A stretch of 64,000 nucleotides of DNA from Alternaria dauci (lineage: Eukaryota; Ascomycota; Dothideomycetes; Pleosporales; Pleosporaceae), in assembly GCF_042100115.1 (NCBI RefSeq), contig NC_091275.1, positions 992,001 to 1,056,000 on the forward strand, given 5' to 3'. The position numbers were made by a program, and so were the translations under genes. Each line of letters starts with the position of its first letter. Position 1 is the first letter of the stretch. Below the pieces are notes generated by a model that made no database searches, had not been told where the DNA came from, and worked only from the letters and a program-made list of their open reading frames with translations. Shown here in pieces: positions 23,501-36,151 of the stretch.

Positions 23501-24369
23501 TCTTCTAATTATTCTATTCCTAAAGTCTATTATCTATACGCGTAGTAAGCTTAATTAGAGCGTATAGCGTTCTAGGCTTATTATAGTATATAAGGCTATC
23601 CTTAATATTTTCTTTAAGGCCTACTTTAAACACTATTTAAAGTACTGCGTTGTCCTAATTAATTTATACTTATAGTTATTTAAACTCTACCGTGTATACT
23701 AACACTAACGTAGTTTACCTTAGGTAAGTAATCTTCTTCTTAGCCTAGTTCTTTACGTCTACTTCTCTAAAGATTTATCCTATTTCTTCTTTAAATTCTG
23801 TCTAGCTTATAAATAAAGTACGTGTTTTAGCTTTAGTTCCCTAATATTCTATATCTAATAGGTAATTATCTATATAGGGTTATATCTAGTTAGAGGCCTT
23901 ATCCTTTATAAATATACTAGCTATAAGGATCTTTTCTTAGTTGTTAGGTACCTTATTATATTTATAGTATAGGTTAATATTAGTAAGGAAAACTTATAGT
24001 TTATCTCTATCTCTTCTATATTTCTTAGGTAACGCTATCTTAGGTTTCCTAGTAGCTATAGGTTATTTATTAGGGGTTATTATTAGTTACCCTATAAGCT
24101 AATTAATTATTACCTATATCTTAGTAATCTACTAAGCCTATACATTTATATATTACCTAAGATTCCTAAGCTTAGCGACGTTAAGGTTCTCTCCCTTATT
24201 ATTAGATACCTCTAGCATCTTATTATTTTCTAGGGTAGGGCGTACTAGCGTTAAGGGTCCTAGACCCTAGGCTATATTATTACGTGCGTTTCCCTAATAA
24301 GCTATTACTAAATCTTAATTAGGTAATCCTATTAGTTAAATAGTCTACTAATATCTAAGGTAGTTAAAG

Positions 24370-24823
24370 TATTATATAGGGTTAGGCTATACTTCTCTAG
24401 GCTTAGTCTATACTAAGGTAAGGTAGACTAAAGTAGTAGTCTATAAGGTAGCGTATAGAATAATTAGGTAGAAAAGAGTTATTATTATAACTAAAGGATA
24501 ATAATACTAATTCTATAAATAATAGAATAACTAATTAATAATCTATATAAGAGATAAACTATTTAAGTTAACTATAATAAGTATAATAATAAGATCTAAT
24601 ATATTCTTATACCTATTACGTTTAATACCTATCTTCCTTAACCTCCTTCCTTAAAGGGAGGTTTAGGAGGTCTATAGCCTCCTAGCCCTTACTAGCCTCC
24701 CTAAGGCCCTACCTTAGTAGGATACTAATTATATAACTTAGCGTACCCTACACCTAAGCCTTTATTTCCTTTATTATAACCCTTCCTTATATAAGGAGGA
24801 TTTACCATTTATTACCTATAACA
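24370..24823 (-). repeat. LTR of element A (5' LTR)
   Basis: 454 bp partner of 20129-20583. On the minus strand it begins TGTTATAGG and the gag-side internal region follows at 24369. Confidence 0.85.
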
Positions 24824-24828
24824 CTATA

Positions 24829-26400
24829 CTACCTCTATTATTAATAACCTCTTATTTCTAAATAGGACTTATATAAACTACTATACCTTAAGCGCTAAGG
24901 CGTCCTATTTTATAACTTATAAGTACCTAATTCCTTTTTAAATACCCTCTTCTTTTCTTCTTTATAATAAAAACTAACTCTATATATACTAGGTTATTCT
25001 TATATATATAGTAATATATCCTTTATATCTACTATCTCTACGCCTACCCTATCTTATATATTACCTTTATTCCTCCCTTATACTACCTACCCTACTAATT
25101 TTACTACTAAGCCTCTAAACACTCTTAAGTTATACTATAAGGGGAGTATAGCCTAAGTAACTTTAATAGCTAAAGATACTAATCTTAATAATACTAAGTT
25201 TAATCCTAAGAAGTATATTAGTTATCTTAACCTTAATATTAAGCTTATAAGTAATTAGTAGAAGGACCTCTAAGTAAAGGATCTTTAGTACTAAATTAAT
25301 AAGTTAAATACTAGTAAAACCTCTTTATTATCTTAGTTACTAGTTAAAGATAACTATAAGATACTTTCTCCTTATAAGTATATTACCTCTTAAGCTCTAG
25401 TAATACTATTACTAATAAAGAAGAAGGCCCTATATAAGAAGTCTTCTATTCTAGTACCTAAGACTTCTTCTAAGAGTTATTTAGTTTAGCGCTTAACTTA
25501 TAAGCTAACTATTAAGGCTTCTAAGAAGTTAGAGGTTCTTACTAATAGTAATATTTTTAATAATAATAATTCTAAGGATATTTATTATTATATTCTTAGT
25601 AAGAGTAAGGAGTCTAATAAGCTTTTACTATCTAAGAAGGCTAGGTATAGTTAATCTACTATTACTAGTATTAGTCTTATTCTAGATAGTACTATAACTA
25701 ATTATTATAAATATAAAATCTCTTCTTAATTCTCTTTTCTATACTTTAAAAACGTATACTTAAACTTAGTCTAAGGGTTTTTTAGTAAGCTTCCTTTACT
25801 ATCCTCTACTTCTCCTTACTATTCTTCCGCATAATAGTAATAGTTTAATTATAGTATTATTACTACTTTCTTACTTTAGTAGTAGTTAGTCTTCTTAAAC
25901 CTAGAGGACTAGTATCTAATAACTATTTTATAACTAGATAAGAACACCTAATAGTTATTTAGGTTAAACCCTAGCTTCTATTATAGTATAACTACTATTA
26001 TATAGCTTAGTTTAGATTCTATCCTTATAAGATCTTTATATTCTTATTAATTAATATCTTAGATTTCCTAGAGTTAGTATAACTAAGAACTACGTCTCTT
26101 ACTAGTAACTAATTTATTACTTAATTCTAGAATATCCTATCTATACTATAGTTTCTTAGTTTTAATATTATCCTTATTACTAGATAAATTATTACCTATA
26201 TTAGCTTAATTATCTATAGTCTATTCTTATTAAGTATAGAGTTTAGAGTTAATTTCTTCTAAATTAATAATTATACGTTAGTAAAAGATCTTTAGCTAAT
26301 TACTAGGTATATAACTATAAAATTTAGTACTATCTAATTCCTTTAGTTAGTACTATCCTTTTTTACTAGTATTCTTAATATAAAATAGACTTTTCTACTT
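24829..26400. repeat. Continuation of family Z to the right of element A
   Basis: The target of element A resumes after its right-hand TSD. 25380-25530 resembles 17690-17850 in the same orientation. The plus-strand frame reads Lys/Ser-rich remnants. From about 25900 onward I cannot assign the sequence; it may include the 3' end of Gypsy element D. Confidence 0.45.
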
Positions 26401-28162
26401 AGGGAGAAATTTTATAAGTATTAATCTATTACTATTATAGAATAAATCTTATAGTAGTACTAAGTTACTAACTAAAAGGTACTTAGACCTAAGTACCTTA
26501 GAGTTATTAAAATAGTCTTTATTTTTATAGTATAATTAGATAGTCTAATTAATAGCTTCTTAGAATTACTTATATCTTTTATTAAATTACTTAGCTCTTA
26601 TAGTAAGGAGTATTACTATATTATAAACTTCTTCCTATAGTAGTATTTACTATATAGGTATTAATAGCTTAATTAGGAGTATATATTATTAGCTATATAC
26701 TAGGAACGCTAAAGTTTTATTTATAGTATACTTAATAGTTATTTAATCTACCTAAAGGATATTAGGTAAGTTATCTACTTAGTTCCCTAGAAGCTTCTTT
26801 AGGGTAGCTACTATAGGAGTATAACCTTATTTAATTAGACCCTAACCTTAGGGGTAGTATATACTAGAGGTAACTTAATTAATCTTCTATTAGCTTTAGA
26901 GGTCCTTAATAAGTCCTTTATTCTCTAGACTACTATCTATTAATATTTTAAGTAGTAATCCCTATTAGTAGAAGACGTTATACTAAAGGAACTTTAGTAT
27001 ACTTTTTAAGTTATTATTAGCTAGCGCTTTAGCCTCTACTTATTATAAAACATAATTATACGCTACTACTAGGAACTTCTTACTATTACGCTTAGGTAGT
27101 ATATATATAATAATAATAGTAATCTATCTAAATAGGATATTAGGTAGCTCTATTAGCTATAACTCCTCTTATACTATTACTAATATATATAATTAATACT
27201 TATTATAGGATTAGATATACTTCTTAACTTACTTATATTATCTTTTCTAGTAGTATCTTACCTATACTTTCCTCTATATCCCTTCCTTACCTTTATAGCT
27301 AGACTTATTATAGAGTAACTAAATAATCCTTAGCTAATCTTTTAAGTTATCTATAACTCTACGTAAAGGTCTTCTACCTATAAGTATTATAAATAGATAG
27401 TACTCTTTAACTATTATTTAAAGAGCCTTTTTCTTAAACTTATAGAACTTAGCTAAGGAGAGGTATTCTAGGCGCTTATAGAATAAGAGCTAAGCTATAA
27501 TAGCTTATAACTTCTTATTATAACCTTCTACTAATAGTTATTTATTAAATAAAAGGTCCGCGTTATAGATACTATACTAGAGTACTAGTACTTCCTTAAA
27601 GGTAAGCTAAACTATATTTAGGTATATATTAATAAAGTCTTCTATATCCTCTTCTAGCTCTTCTAGTAGTTCTTAGCCTTCTAGCTCTAGTCTTCTTAAT
27701 AGTATATTAGCTATAATATTTTTCTTACCTATAATATAAATAATATTAAAGTCTTATATATTAAGGAGGGCTAGCTATTACATAATTAGGGCTCCTAGTA
27801 GGTTAGTAGTACTACGTTATAGCTATATAATAAGTATCTTTATATTAGTTTCTACTATAAATTATACTCTATAGAGGTATAATTAAAACTTCTTCAGAGT
27901 AAGTAGTAGCGCCTTACACTTATATTTACTAGAGTCTTAGTTTTACTCTATTATTAACTAAATTCTACTTTTAAATTAGATTAGGTACTAATAGCTGTTT
28001 AGACTAACCTATGTAATAACTATACCTTAACCTTTCTTACTTCTATTAACTAAAAGGATAATTTATTATAAGGGTTTCCTATAGTTAATAGATACTAATA
28101 TAGGGGTAGAAGTAAGTACCTTTTTAAGGTACTTTATAGTATACTTCTCTTTATTAGTTTAC

Positions 28163-28178
28163 TTAAAGGGTACGTTTT
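28163..28178. repeat. Target-site duplication, left copy (repeat B in element D)
   Basis: TTAAAGGGTACGTTTT, matched by TTAAAGGGTATGTTTT at 29549-29564. The single difference is a C/T transition. Confidence 0.85.
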
Positions 28179-29548
28179 TTTTAGCTTTAGCCTTTACAGA
28201 CTTTTTTTATTATTATTATATATTTAGAGACTTTTTTTAAGATAAAGCGCTAACTAGGTGACCGCAGGCTTATATAAGCCTATGTTTAGTACTATTAGTA
28301 CGCACGTAGTATATTATAAACACTAGACACTAAAGATATATAATAGTATTATACGTAGACTAAAGACTATAAGATATAACCTTTTAACTTATATACTATC
28401 CTCTACGATCTTTTATTATTTCTACCCTTTATAACCTTTATAGCCGCCCTTTATAACCTTTATAGCCGCCCTTTATAACTACTACTACCTCTACTACTAC
28501 CGCCTCCGCTACCCCTTCCTAAGAACGACTAACTAGCTACCCGTAGTGTAGCTACTACTACTACTTAATAATTAGCTTTAGTTAGAGGAATATTAATAGT
28601 AGCGTAGCCTATACCTTATTCTCTTATCCTTATAGTATCTCTTTAAATTCCCTCTCTTTAAGCTTAGGATAACAGTCTTTAAGCGCTCTTTTAATATTAA
28701 TAGCTTAGTAGTATAGCTATCTCTTAGTCTCCTTACTCTGCTTACTAAAGGTTAGGTAGGTAAGGCAGCTAAATATAAGGAGATTAATAAGGTAGTAGGC
28801 GTTAGTATAGATAATCTCTTTACGCTTTATAACCCTCTTTAGATACTATATTTTAGTCTACTTATAGGTTACCTTTATAATAATATTACTAACCCTAGAC
28901 CTCTTAATAAGGTACTAGCTAATAAATTTACTATTACTAAGGATTTAGAGTATTAGAGGTATTTACTCTTCTAACTCCTTACTAACTACTAGATTTAGCT
29001 CCTAGGTATATATAGGGCTTATATTATTTATATTTAATAGGTTAAGGGGCTCCTTACTAGAGAGGGTATACTAGCCTAGCTAGATAGCTATAATAAGTTA
29101 CCTTAAGGGATATATAGTATTTATATATAGTATAATTTAATTATATATAGTAGGATACTTAAAGTTAATATTAGTATAAAGGTTAGAAGTAGCTAGGTTT
29201 TTATATAACCTCCTCTTAGTTATAGTAAATATACTATATCCTCTCTTCTCTTTATAATATATTATAATTATATTATTAGCTAATAGCTAGTAATCTCTAT
29301 TATACCCTCTTAAGGTTTAATATATATTTTTTTTAAGTTACCTTTAGTAAATTTTTTTTAACTTTAGTTTTTATATATAGATATTAGAGCTTTACTACTA
29401 TAAAACGCTAATTAGTCTAGCGTTTAAATTGCGTTATTACTTTATCTTTTTTATTAACTTTTGTAACTAATAAGTAGAGGAATAGCTACTTTTCACTTTT
29501 TTGAAGTTTTATTTTAATGATACCCCCCCACTTGCAGAAAACAAAAAA
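28179..29548 (+). mobile_element. Repeat B, copy 2: complete 1.37-kb A-tailed retroposon-like insertion
   Basis: It begins TTTAGCTTTAGCCTTTACAG and ends with a C7 tract followed by ACTTGCAGAAAACAAAAAA. Perfect-but-one 16-bp target duplications flank it. Removing it plus one duplication rejoins the element D pol frame (TYPFK-TNKEKY). Long, variable-type target duplications with an A-rich 3' end suggest target-primed reverse transcription (LINE/SINE-like mobility). No coding region is recognised. A short CTACTACTACCT/CCGCCTCCG tract lies near 28480-28510. Confidence 0.75.
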
Positions 29549-29564
29549 TTAAAGGGTATGTTTT
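29549..29564. repeat. Target-site duplication, right copy (repeat B in element D)
   Basis: Partner of 28163-28178, immediately after the A-rich tail of repeat B. Confidence 0.85.
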
Positions 29565-32500
29565 AATATAGTAGCTTAAAGAGAGGAGCTACTATAATAG
29601 TAAAGCTAAGTACCTATACTCTATAATAGATATATATACTAATAAATATATAGACTTCTTTAGTATTATAGTATTTAGGCTAGTTAGTAATCTTTTCTAC
29701 TTTCTTCTTATCTAGGTAATGTCCCTTCTTATTAATATAGTATCTAACTACTATTATAAAGGGGTAGTAGAAATCTAACTTATACTTAGATATAGTAGCT
29801 CTAGTACGTTTAATATCTACTAATACTTTATTAATATTTAAAAGGTATTTAGCTATAAATTTTTAAATACTTTACTTTACTTCCTTATTATTATACCTTA
29901 TCTTTAGCCCCTTAATATAGACGTTATCTAGGTATAGTATATAGTAATTAGGGATATACTCTCTATAGATCTTAGTTATAACCTTTATAAACTTAGCTAC
30001 TAAGTTTATAGTACCTATTAGTAAAGTATACTATTATATAAGGCCTAGTAGGGTAAAGAAAGCTATTATATCTCTTAAGTCCTTATAGAGTTTAATTTAA
30101 TTATACCTAAAGAAGAAGTCTAAGAGACTTATAACTATATACTTAGTAAACTCTTCTAAAAACTTATTAAGATTAGGAGGTAAGTTAGTATCTCTTATTA
30201 TAACTCTATTAAGTTTTTAAGTATTATTAATAAGCTAATAGCCTTTATCCTTCTTTACTACTAGGAATTAAGGATTATAATATTAGCTCTTATAAAGCTT
30301 TAGTACACCCCTTTTAATATAATCTTAGATTATTTTAATAACTACCTAATAGAGCTTTTATAAGACTTAGAACTAATCTACCCTCTAGGCTTAGTATAGT
30401 ATTATATTAATAATAACTAAGGGGATAATATCTCTACTAACTTATCTAGATTTATAGAAGTCCTAAGCAAGTACTAGCTCTCTTTAGTAGAGGACTTCTA
30501 AAAGTATTTCTCTTTCCTTTAGCTAGAGTTCTAGGGATATTTTTATTTCTAAAATATATTTAGGCGTAATATAGGTACCTCTTAGGAATAGTATATAATA
30601 AGGCTTAAGGTACTAGTAAAAGGGAGCTATATTACTATTACTATTTAGTACTTATTTTATAGCTACCCTTTCTTTTTAATTAAGTCTTCCTTTAATATTA
30701 TATACTAGTTAGCCTAAGTTATTAATAGGTTTAATATTAACTCCCTTTTATTTATATATACTATTAATCTAAATATTATTTAGCCTAAATATAGTATTAG
30801 CCTAACTAAGAGGAATAGGACCTACTATTATAACCTTAACAGGTATTAACTTACCCTTATCTACTTTTATAAGGCTTTATTACTAAAATATATCCTTTAT
30901 ATCCTTAGTAGTATTTTCCTTATATACTTATTATAATACTTCTTCTAGTACTTAGTCTAATAGCTATTTATAACTATCTATTATAATAATATAAAGTCCT
31001 TCTCTATCACTTATAATAATACTACTATTAATACCTTTACTTATAGAGTTACTATTCTCTTAAAAAAGGTAATATTACTACTACTTCCTCTCTTATCTAC
31101 CTTTCTAGTTCTTCTACTTACCTATAAATTTTATCCTTAGCTAACTACCTTTTAGCTCTTCTTCTAAGTTTATTCTAACTTCTATTACCTCTACTATACT
31201 AAATAATACTTTACTTTCTAGCCTTTTAGTAAGTTAATAGAGTAGAGTACTAGTCTCTATACTCTTATTCCTTTTCCTAAGATAGGTTTAGTATAAAGGT
31301 TAGGTTTAGATAGTTAATTACTCTTAGTATATATAAACCTAGTATTATATTAGCTATTAATACTAAAGATATAATAGTATATTAGCTTATTAGTTATATA
31401 CTTAATCCTTACCTAAGTATATATTAGAAATAGATTACCTAATATAATTAGATTAGTATAGGTTTCTACTATAAAGAAGTTTATTTAGACTTTAACTTAT
31501 CTTATAATAATAAGGACTCCCTAGATAATCCTTATAAAGTTTACTATACTACTATTAGTAGTAACTATCTAGGTAGCCCTTATACTTCTTAGAAGTAAGG
31601 TTATTAGTAGTATAGCTTTCTTAGCTAATTCTCTCTTAATTATATTAAGCTCTACTCCTAAATTAAGTAGTATAAGAAATAAATTACCTTAGATATTAAT
31701 TAGTACTTTTAGGTAGTCTTATTAGAGGTGTTTAATACTTATTACTTTATTATATAGCTTTTATTTATCTCTTAGATAGTTATAGTTATCCTCTTTTATA
31801 TTATTAGGCTTAGTACTAGTAATAATATTTTCTTAAATATAGTTAATCTCTAAGTCTATTTAGTATTCTACTTTAATACCCTAGTAGTTTATAACCTAGC
31901 CTTCCTAGGATTCTACTAAGATATAGTTAGGGAGAGTATTTACTAAATAGAGTACGTTAATATTACTTCCTAAATAGCGCTTAGGTAGGTCTTATATTAA
32001 ATAGTCCTTATTAACTATTAAGTTAATTTTAAAAAGGTCTAGCTCCTCTAATATATAGCTTATATTAAATAGGCTTTTATATACCTTTAGTATATTACTT
32101 AGAAGGGTACTAATTTAGAGAGGTATTATAATATTTAGGATACTCTTAATAACTAATTATATATTAGACTCTAACCTATCTATAATCTTCTTCTTTTAAA
32201 GTTACTAGTTATTATTATCTCTTTTACTATCTACTACCTCTTTCTAGTAGTTATTAATATTAGTGTCCTAGTCTATTATATTATTAGTTTCTTTAAACTA
32301 TACTATCCTATCCTTATTAATATTCTTATTACTTAAAAGGTGTTTAGATTAGCTCTTATAACCTTTTAGGTATAGAATATACTTATTACTTAGTCTTTAT
32401 AGGATTACTTTCTATATTAGCTTCTATACTTTAGACTTATTATAGCTAGAGTAGGATTTCTATTCTACTATTATATATATTATTATAGTAGAAGTAACTA

Positions 32501-34199
32501 TATTATTATTATATTTATGAAAGGTAGTTAGCTACAGCCTAAAGTCTAACTTATCTTTAGTAAAGATACTAAATAATTTCTAGTATTAGTCTACTTTATC
32601 TTCTTAAAGGCTTCTAGTAGAGTTAAGGATTAGCTATACTAAGATAGTATTATTTTCTACTATTACTATAGGAGGTTTTTCCTTAAATAGCGCTATAATA
32701 GTTAGTAGATTAATATCTTATTTAAGCTACCTCCTCTTAATCTAAGCTAAAAGATTCTTAGCCTAGAGCTATTAGCTAAGATAAAGTACTCTACTTTATA
32801 GGTTTTCTTCTATACCCTACTAGAGTATAGATTACTTATTAAGGTATACCTAACCTTTATCTATAAATACTTATAGTATAGGGTAATTATTCTTATAGTA
32901 ACTAGGTTTATTATATACTTAGTAGTTTATAGCTATATTAAAGGACTATACTTAGTTCTTACCCTACCTATACTAGGAGTTATAGTTCTAGTAGCCTTAG
33001 GTATTAGTAGTATATAATTAGTTATTATAAGTCTAATAACCCTTCTATTAATACCTACTATACTATTAGGATTAGTACTAACCTTTTAGCTATAGCCTTT
33101 TAGGTTCTTAACTATTTATTAAGTAGTTCTAGCTTACTATATAATTAACTTTATATTCTACTTCTATATAAATACTTAAGTTACTTATAAGCTCTATTTC
33201 CTAGGATATCTATTATAGCTTCTAAGGTTTAAGTTCTAGGCTAGCCTAATTAATTCTTAGGTTTAGTATTTTATTAACTAACTTATCTACTTCTATATTA
33301 GCAGGGGCCTTTCTAGGGGGTAACTAAGTTAGTTAATAGTATTAATTATCTTCCCTAACTAGGATAGATAACTTTAGGGCTTAAAAAATTTATATAGGGA
33401 TATTAGGTAGGTTATAGCTTACTATAGGTATATACTAAATAGCTATTAGCTTACGTAGGGTAAACTCTACCTTAGGGGTAATTTCTTTAATTACCTCTAA
33501 TAGGTTAAGTATATACGCTTCCTTTTCTACTTTAAGGTAAGTAGTTAGGTAGTTACTAATCTTCTTATAGCTAAACTCCTAGGGGCTATTAGTTTTAAGG
33601 CTAAATCTCTTAAGTACTTTAGTTACCTATCTAAGTAGTAATCCCTTATTTAGATAGAAACCTTAGTGTTCTTTATTAATAGTTATAGCTTTAATATAAT
33701 ACTTACTATAGATCTAAAACTCCTATAGGTATTCCTTAATATTTAGATTAGACCTTACTTAATACTAAAGAAGCTAATATTTAAAGTATTTAGCTTATAC
33801 TTCTTACTAGCTCTAGTTATTACTCCTAAATAACCTCCTAAGCGCTTCTCTAAAGTCTTTCTAAGACTTATTTACCTAAGCTATATTATAAGTATTAGAA
33901 GCTTAGATAATAGTTTATTACTTCTACTTATAGTAAGCTAAGAGCCTATTAACTATAGCTTTATTACTAAACCTATAGTACTTAAATATATCTTTAAAGT
34001 ATTCTAAGAATATAGTAATATTAATACTATTAAAGACTAAAACTATTTTAGCTAAGTATAATAGGAGTTACGTAGCTACTATTAGGTTTTAGCTTCTTAA
34101 CTATTAGAGTAAGGCTACTATTATCTAAAGGACCTTTATTATTTTATTATTAGGGGACTATACTAGTAGAATATCTAAAGAAATAGAGCTTCCTAGTAT

Positions 34200-35088
34200 T
34201 ACTACTAGTACGCTTAGTAAATCTACTAGCGTTATTATACTATTAGCTAAGGCTTTTAGTTTCTTTATTTTAGTAGTAGAAGTAAATTAATCTATATTCT
34301 AGCTTCTAGCTAGTAGCTTAGTAATAGATTAGGTTCTTTTACTTATCTTATTCCTTACTTATTAGTTCTTACTTATCCGCGCGACGTATATAATAAGTAT
34401 AGTAAGGGCTATAATAAAGAGCGTAAATACTATATAAAGTAGTACTTAGGTTTAACTAGTTAGTTACTTATATATCTAAGAGTCTTTTAGTGAGAGGGTA
34501 ATTACCCTATTCTTTATATATCTTAAGATACTATCTTAGTTAACTATCTTTAGTCTATTAATCTAATTATTTATTATTAGTTTTTTCCTTATTAGTAGTA
34601 CTCTATAAAGGTTATTACTATTATTCTTAGCCTTATATATTATTTAACTTATCTATATATACTTTATTATATTCCTTATCTATATAGCTATCTAAAGGAT
34701 TATTATCCTAGCCTATACTTTTTATATAATATACTACTTTATATAGTATAGCTATACTCTAGTTATAATCTTAGTATTATTAGTAACTTAGTACTTCTAT
34801 TATATCTTTCTTACTTCTTAATAGTCTTTCTATATCCCTACCTATTTATATTCTCTAGTCTTTATACTTTTTTATTACTAAATATTCTTTAGGTTACTAT
34901 ATACTATTACTATTTACTTATTATTTCTTACTTATTCTATACTTTATCTATTTTAATTTCTCTTACTATCTAAGACTATAAGATAGAGTATCTTATAAAG
35001 CCTTTAGATAGATTTTATACTTAGTAAACGCTTATAGCCTTCCTAAGGTTAAAAGGTTATAAGGTTTAAGTTTTAATTAGTTACTATA
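34200..35088. repeat. AT-rich repeat DNA, unassigned
   Basis: Lies between the gag end of element D and LTR-like repeat C. It is heavily RIP-altered and I recognise no domain; a promoter/LTR of element D would be expected here. Confidence 0.4.
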
Positions 35089-35325
35089 TATAGTAGAGTA
35101 TTTTATTACTAATTCTCTATTAGGAATAAGTACTTAATATAGTAAATAGATATAGAAATATTAAAAGGAGTATATATCTTATAGTTATTATTTCGTAGCT
35201 AAACACTATTTAGCTAGTTTCTATAAGGCCTCTTTTTCTTACACTATCCCTAAGCCTAATAGTTTTTTAACTGCTCATACTTCCCCTAGTTTCTCTACTA
35301 TATAAGTATACTATTATTATATTTA
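35088..35325. repeat. LTR-like direct repeat C, right copy
   Basis: Same orientation as 15035-15290, about 20 kb away, sharing words such as TTTAGCTAGTTTCTATA and CACTATCCCTAAGCCTAA. It may frame an older element into which the others inserted. Confidence 0.55.
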
Positions 35326-36151
35326 ATAAAGAAAAGAACTATAGGCTACCTTATCTTAAAAGTTAATTAGTAGTAGCTTAGATTATCCTTTAATCTAAGG
35401 TTTAGGAGTTTAGTCTAAGTATTATTTTAATATATTAACTATAAACTATATACCCTATATATATTACTAAGATACTATTAAGAAATAAGCTAATTAGGCT
35501 TTAGCTTATTATAATACCCCCCTCCTCCTCTCTACTTAAAGGTAGAAACTACTAGAAACCTTTTAGTAAGTATCCTTTACTATCCTAAAGGTCTTTTATA
35601 TAGGTTAACTACTAGTTTAGTACTTTTATTTCTTCTAATAGTTTTACTAGTTTAAAGGATATTTAATAGTATTCTTTTTATTTAATATTATAGTAAAGCT
35701 TTTATTTATAGCCTTAGCGCCTAAGCTACTCTATAATAATCTCTTCTATAACTTACTCTTTATTACTATCTACTTATAGTAGTAGTAGCTAGTAGTTATC
35801 TTATACTTAACTTAGTAGTAGGTCTATATTAGTAAGGTAGAGTTAGTTAATATAGAAGATAGGATAATAGCCTAGTAAGGTATCTAACTTAACTAAATAG
35901 CTATTAACTACTTTAATTACTATATACTTAGTATTTTTCTAGTTAAGCTTATATAACTTATAGTTAGTACTATATTATTTATTAAGCTTAAGCTAAACTT
36001 TATTACTAACTTTATAGTTCTTAGCCTCTTTATAGTACTTATTTACCTATTTCTCTTATTTAACTTAAGCTTTAGCTATACTAGCTTAAACTAAGTTAAA
36101 TATATCTCTAAACTTAGCTATAATAATCTTAGCCTTCTTATATTCTAAACA

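Larger units (their letters stand above)
20129..24823 (-). mobile_element. Gypsy-like LTR retrotransposon A, complete with TSD, RIP-inactivated and apparently lacking RT
   Basis: Two direct LTRs of about 455 bp (20129-20583 and 24370-24823) enclose a minus-strand internal region. The 5-bp target duplication CTATA lies at 20124-20128 and 24824-24828, and the LTRs read TG...(C/T)A on the minus strand before mutation. Decayed coding order on the minus strand: gag (about 24300-23550; KENIKDSL and ALIKLTTRIDN), a CCHC-like knuckle near 23300, RNase H (about 23250-22950; VKTNALDYTL and ELNYNVYDKELL), then integrase (about 22500-21600; second-Asp region and SQIERINQILE with the catalytic Glu). Stops sit where Gln or Trp codons would be, and one Asp reads as Asn, as RIP predicts. 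The knuckle and RNase H are nearly adjacent, so protease and reverse transcriptase appear deleted. Confidence 0.85.
26400..34200 (-). mobile_element. Gypsy-like LTR retrotransposon D (minus), RIP-decayed, interrupted by repeat B
   Basis: Minus-strand remnants appear in Ty3/Gypsy order. Gag is at about 34150-33550 (FLEYFKDIFKYYRFSNKAIV). Reverse transcriptase is at about 30400-29600 (VIIRDTNLPPNLNKFLEEF, DFFFRYN and the YLDN core at the catalytic aspartates). RNase H is at about 28160-27680 (SKYKCKALLLTLKKF, IIGKKNIIANILLRR). The integrase zinc-binding region is near 27350 (SYKGKEGI) and its core at about 27200-26640 (GLIERGHTPIVATLKKL). Stops correspond to Gln and Trp codons. Copy 2 of repeat B sits between the reverse transcriptase and RNase H. 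LTRs were not identified, so the outer limits are approximate. Confidence 0.75.
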
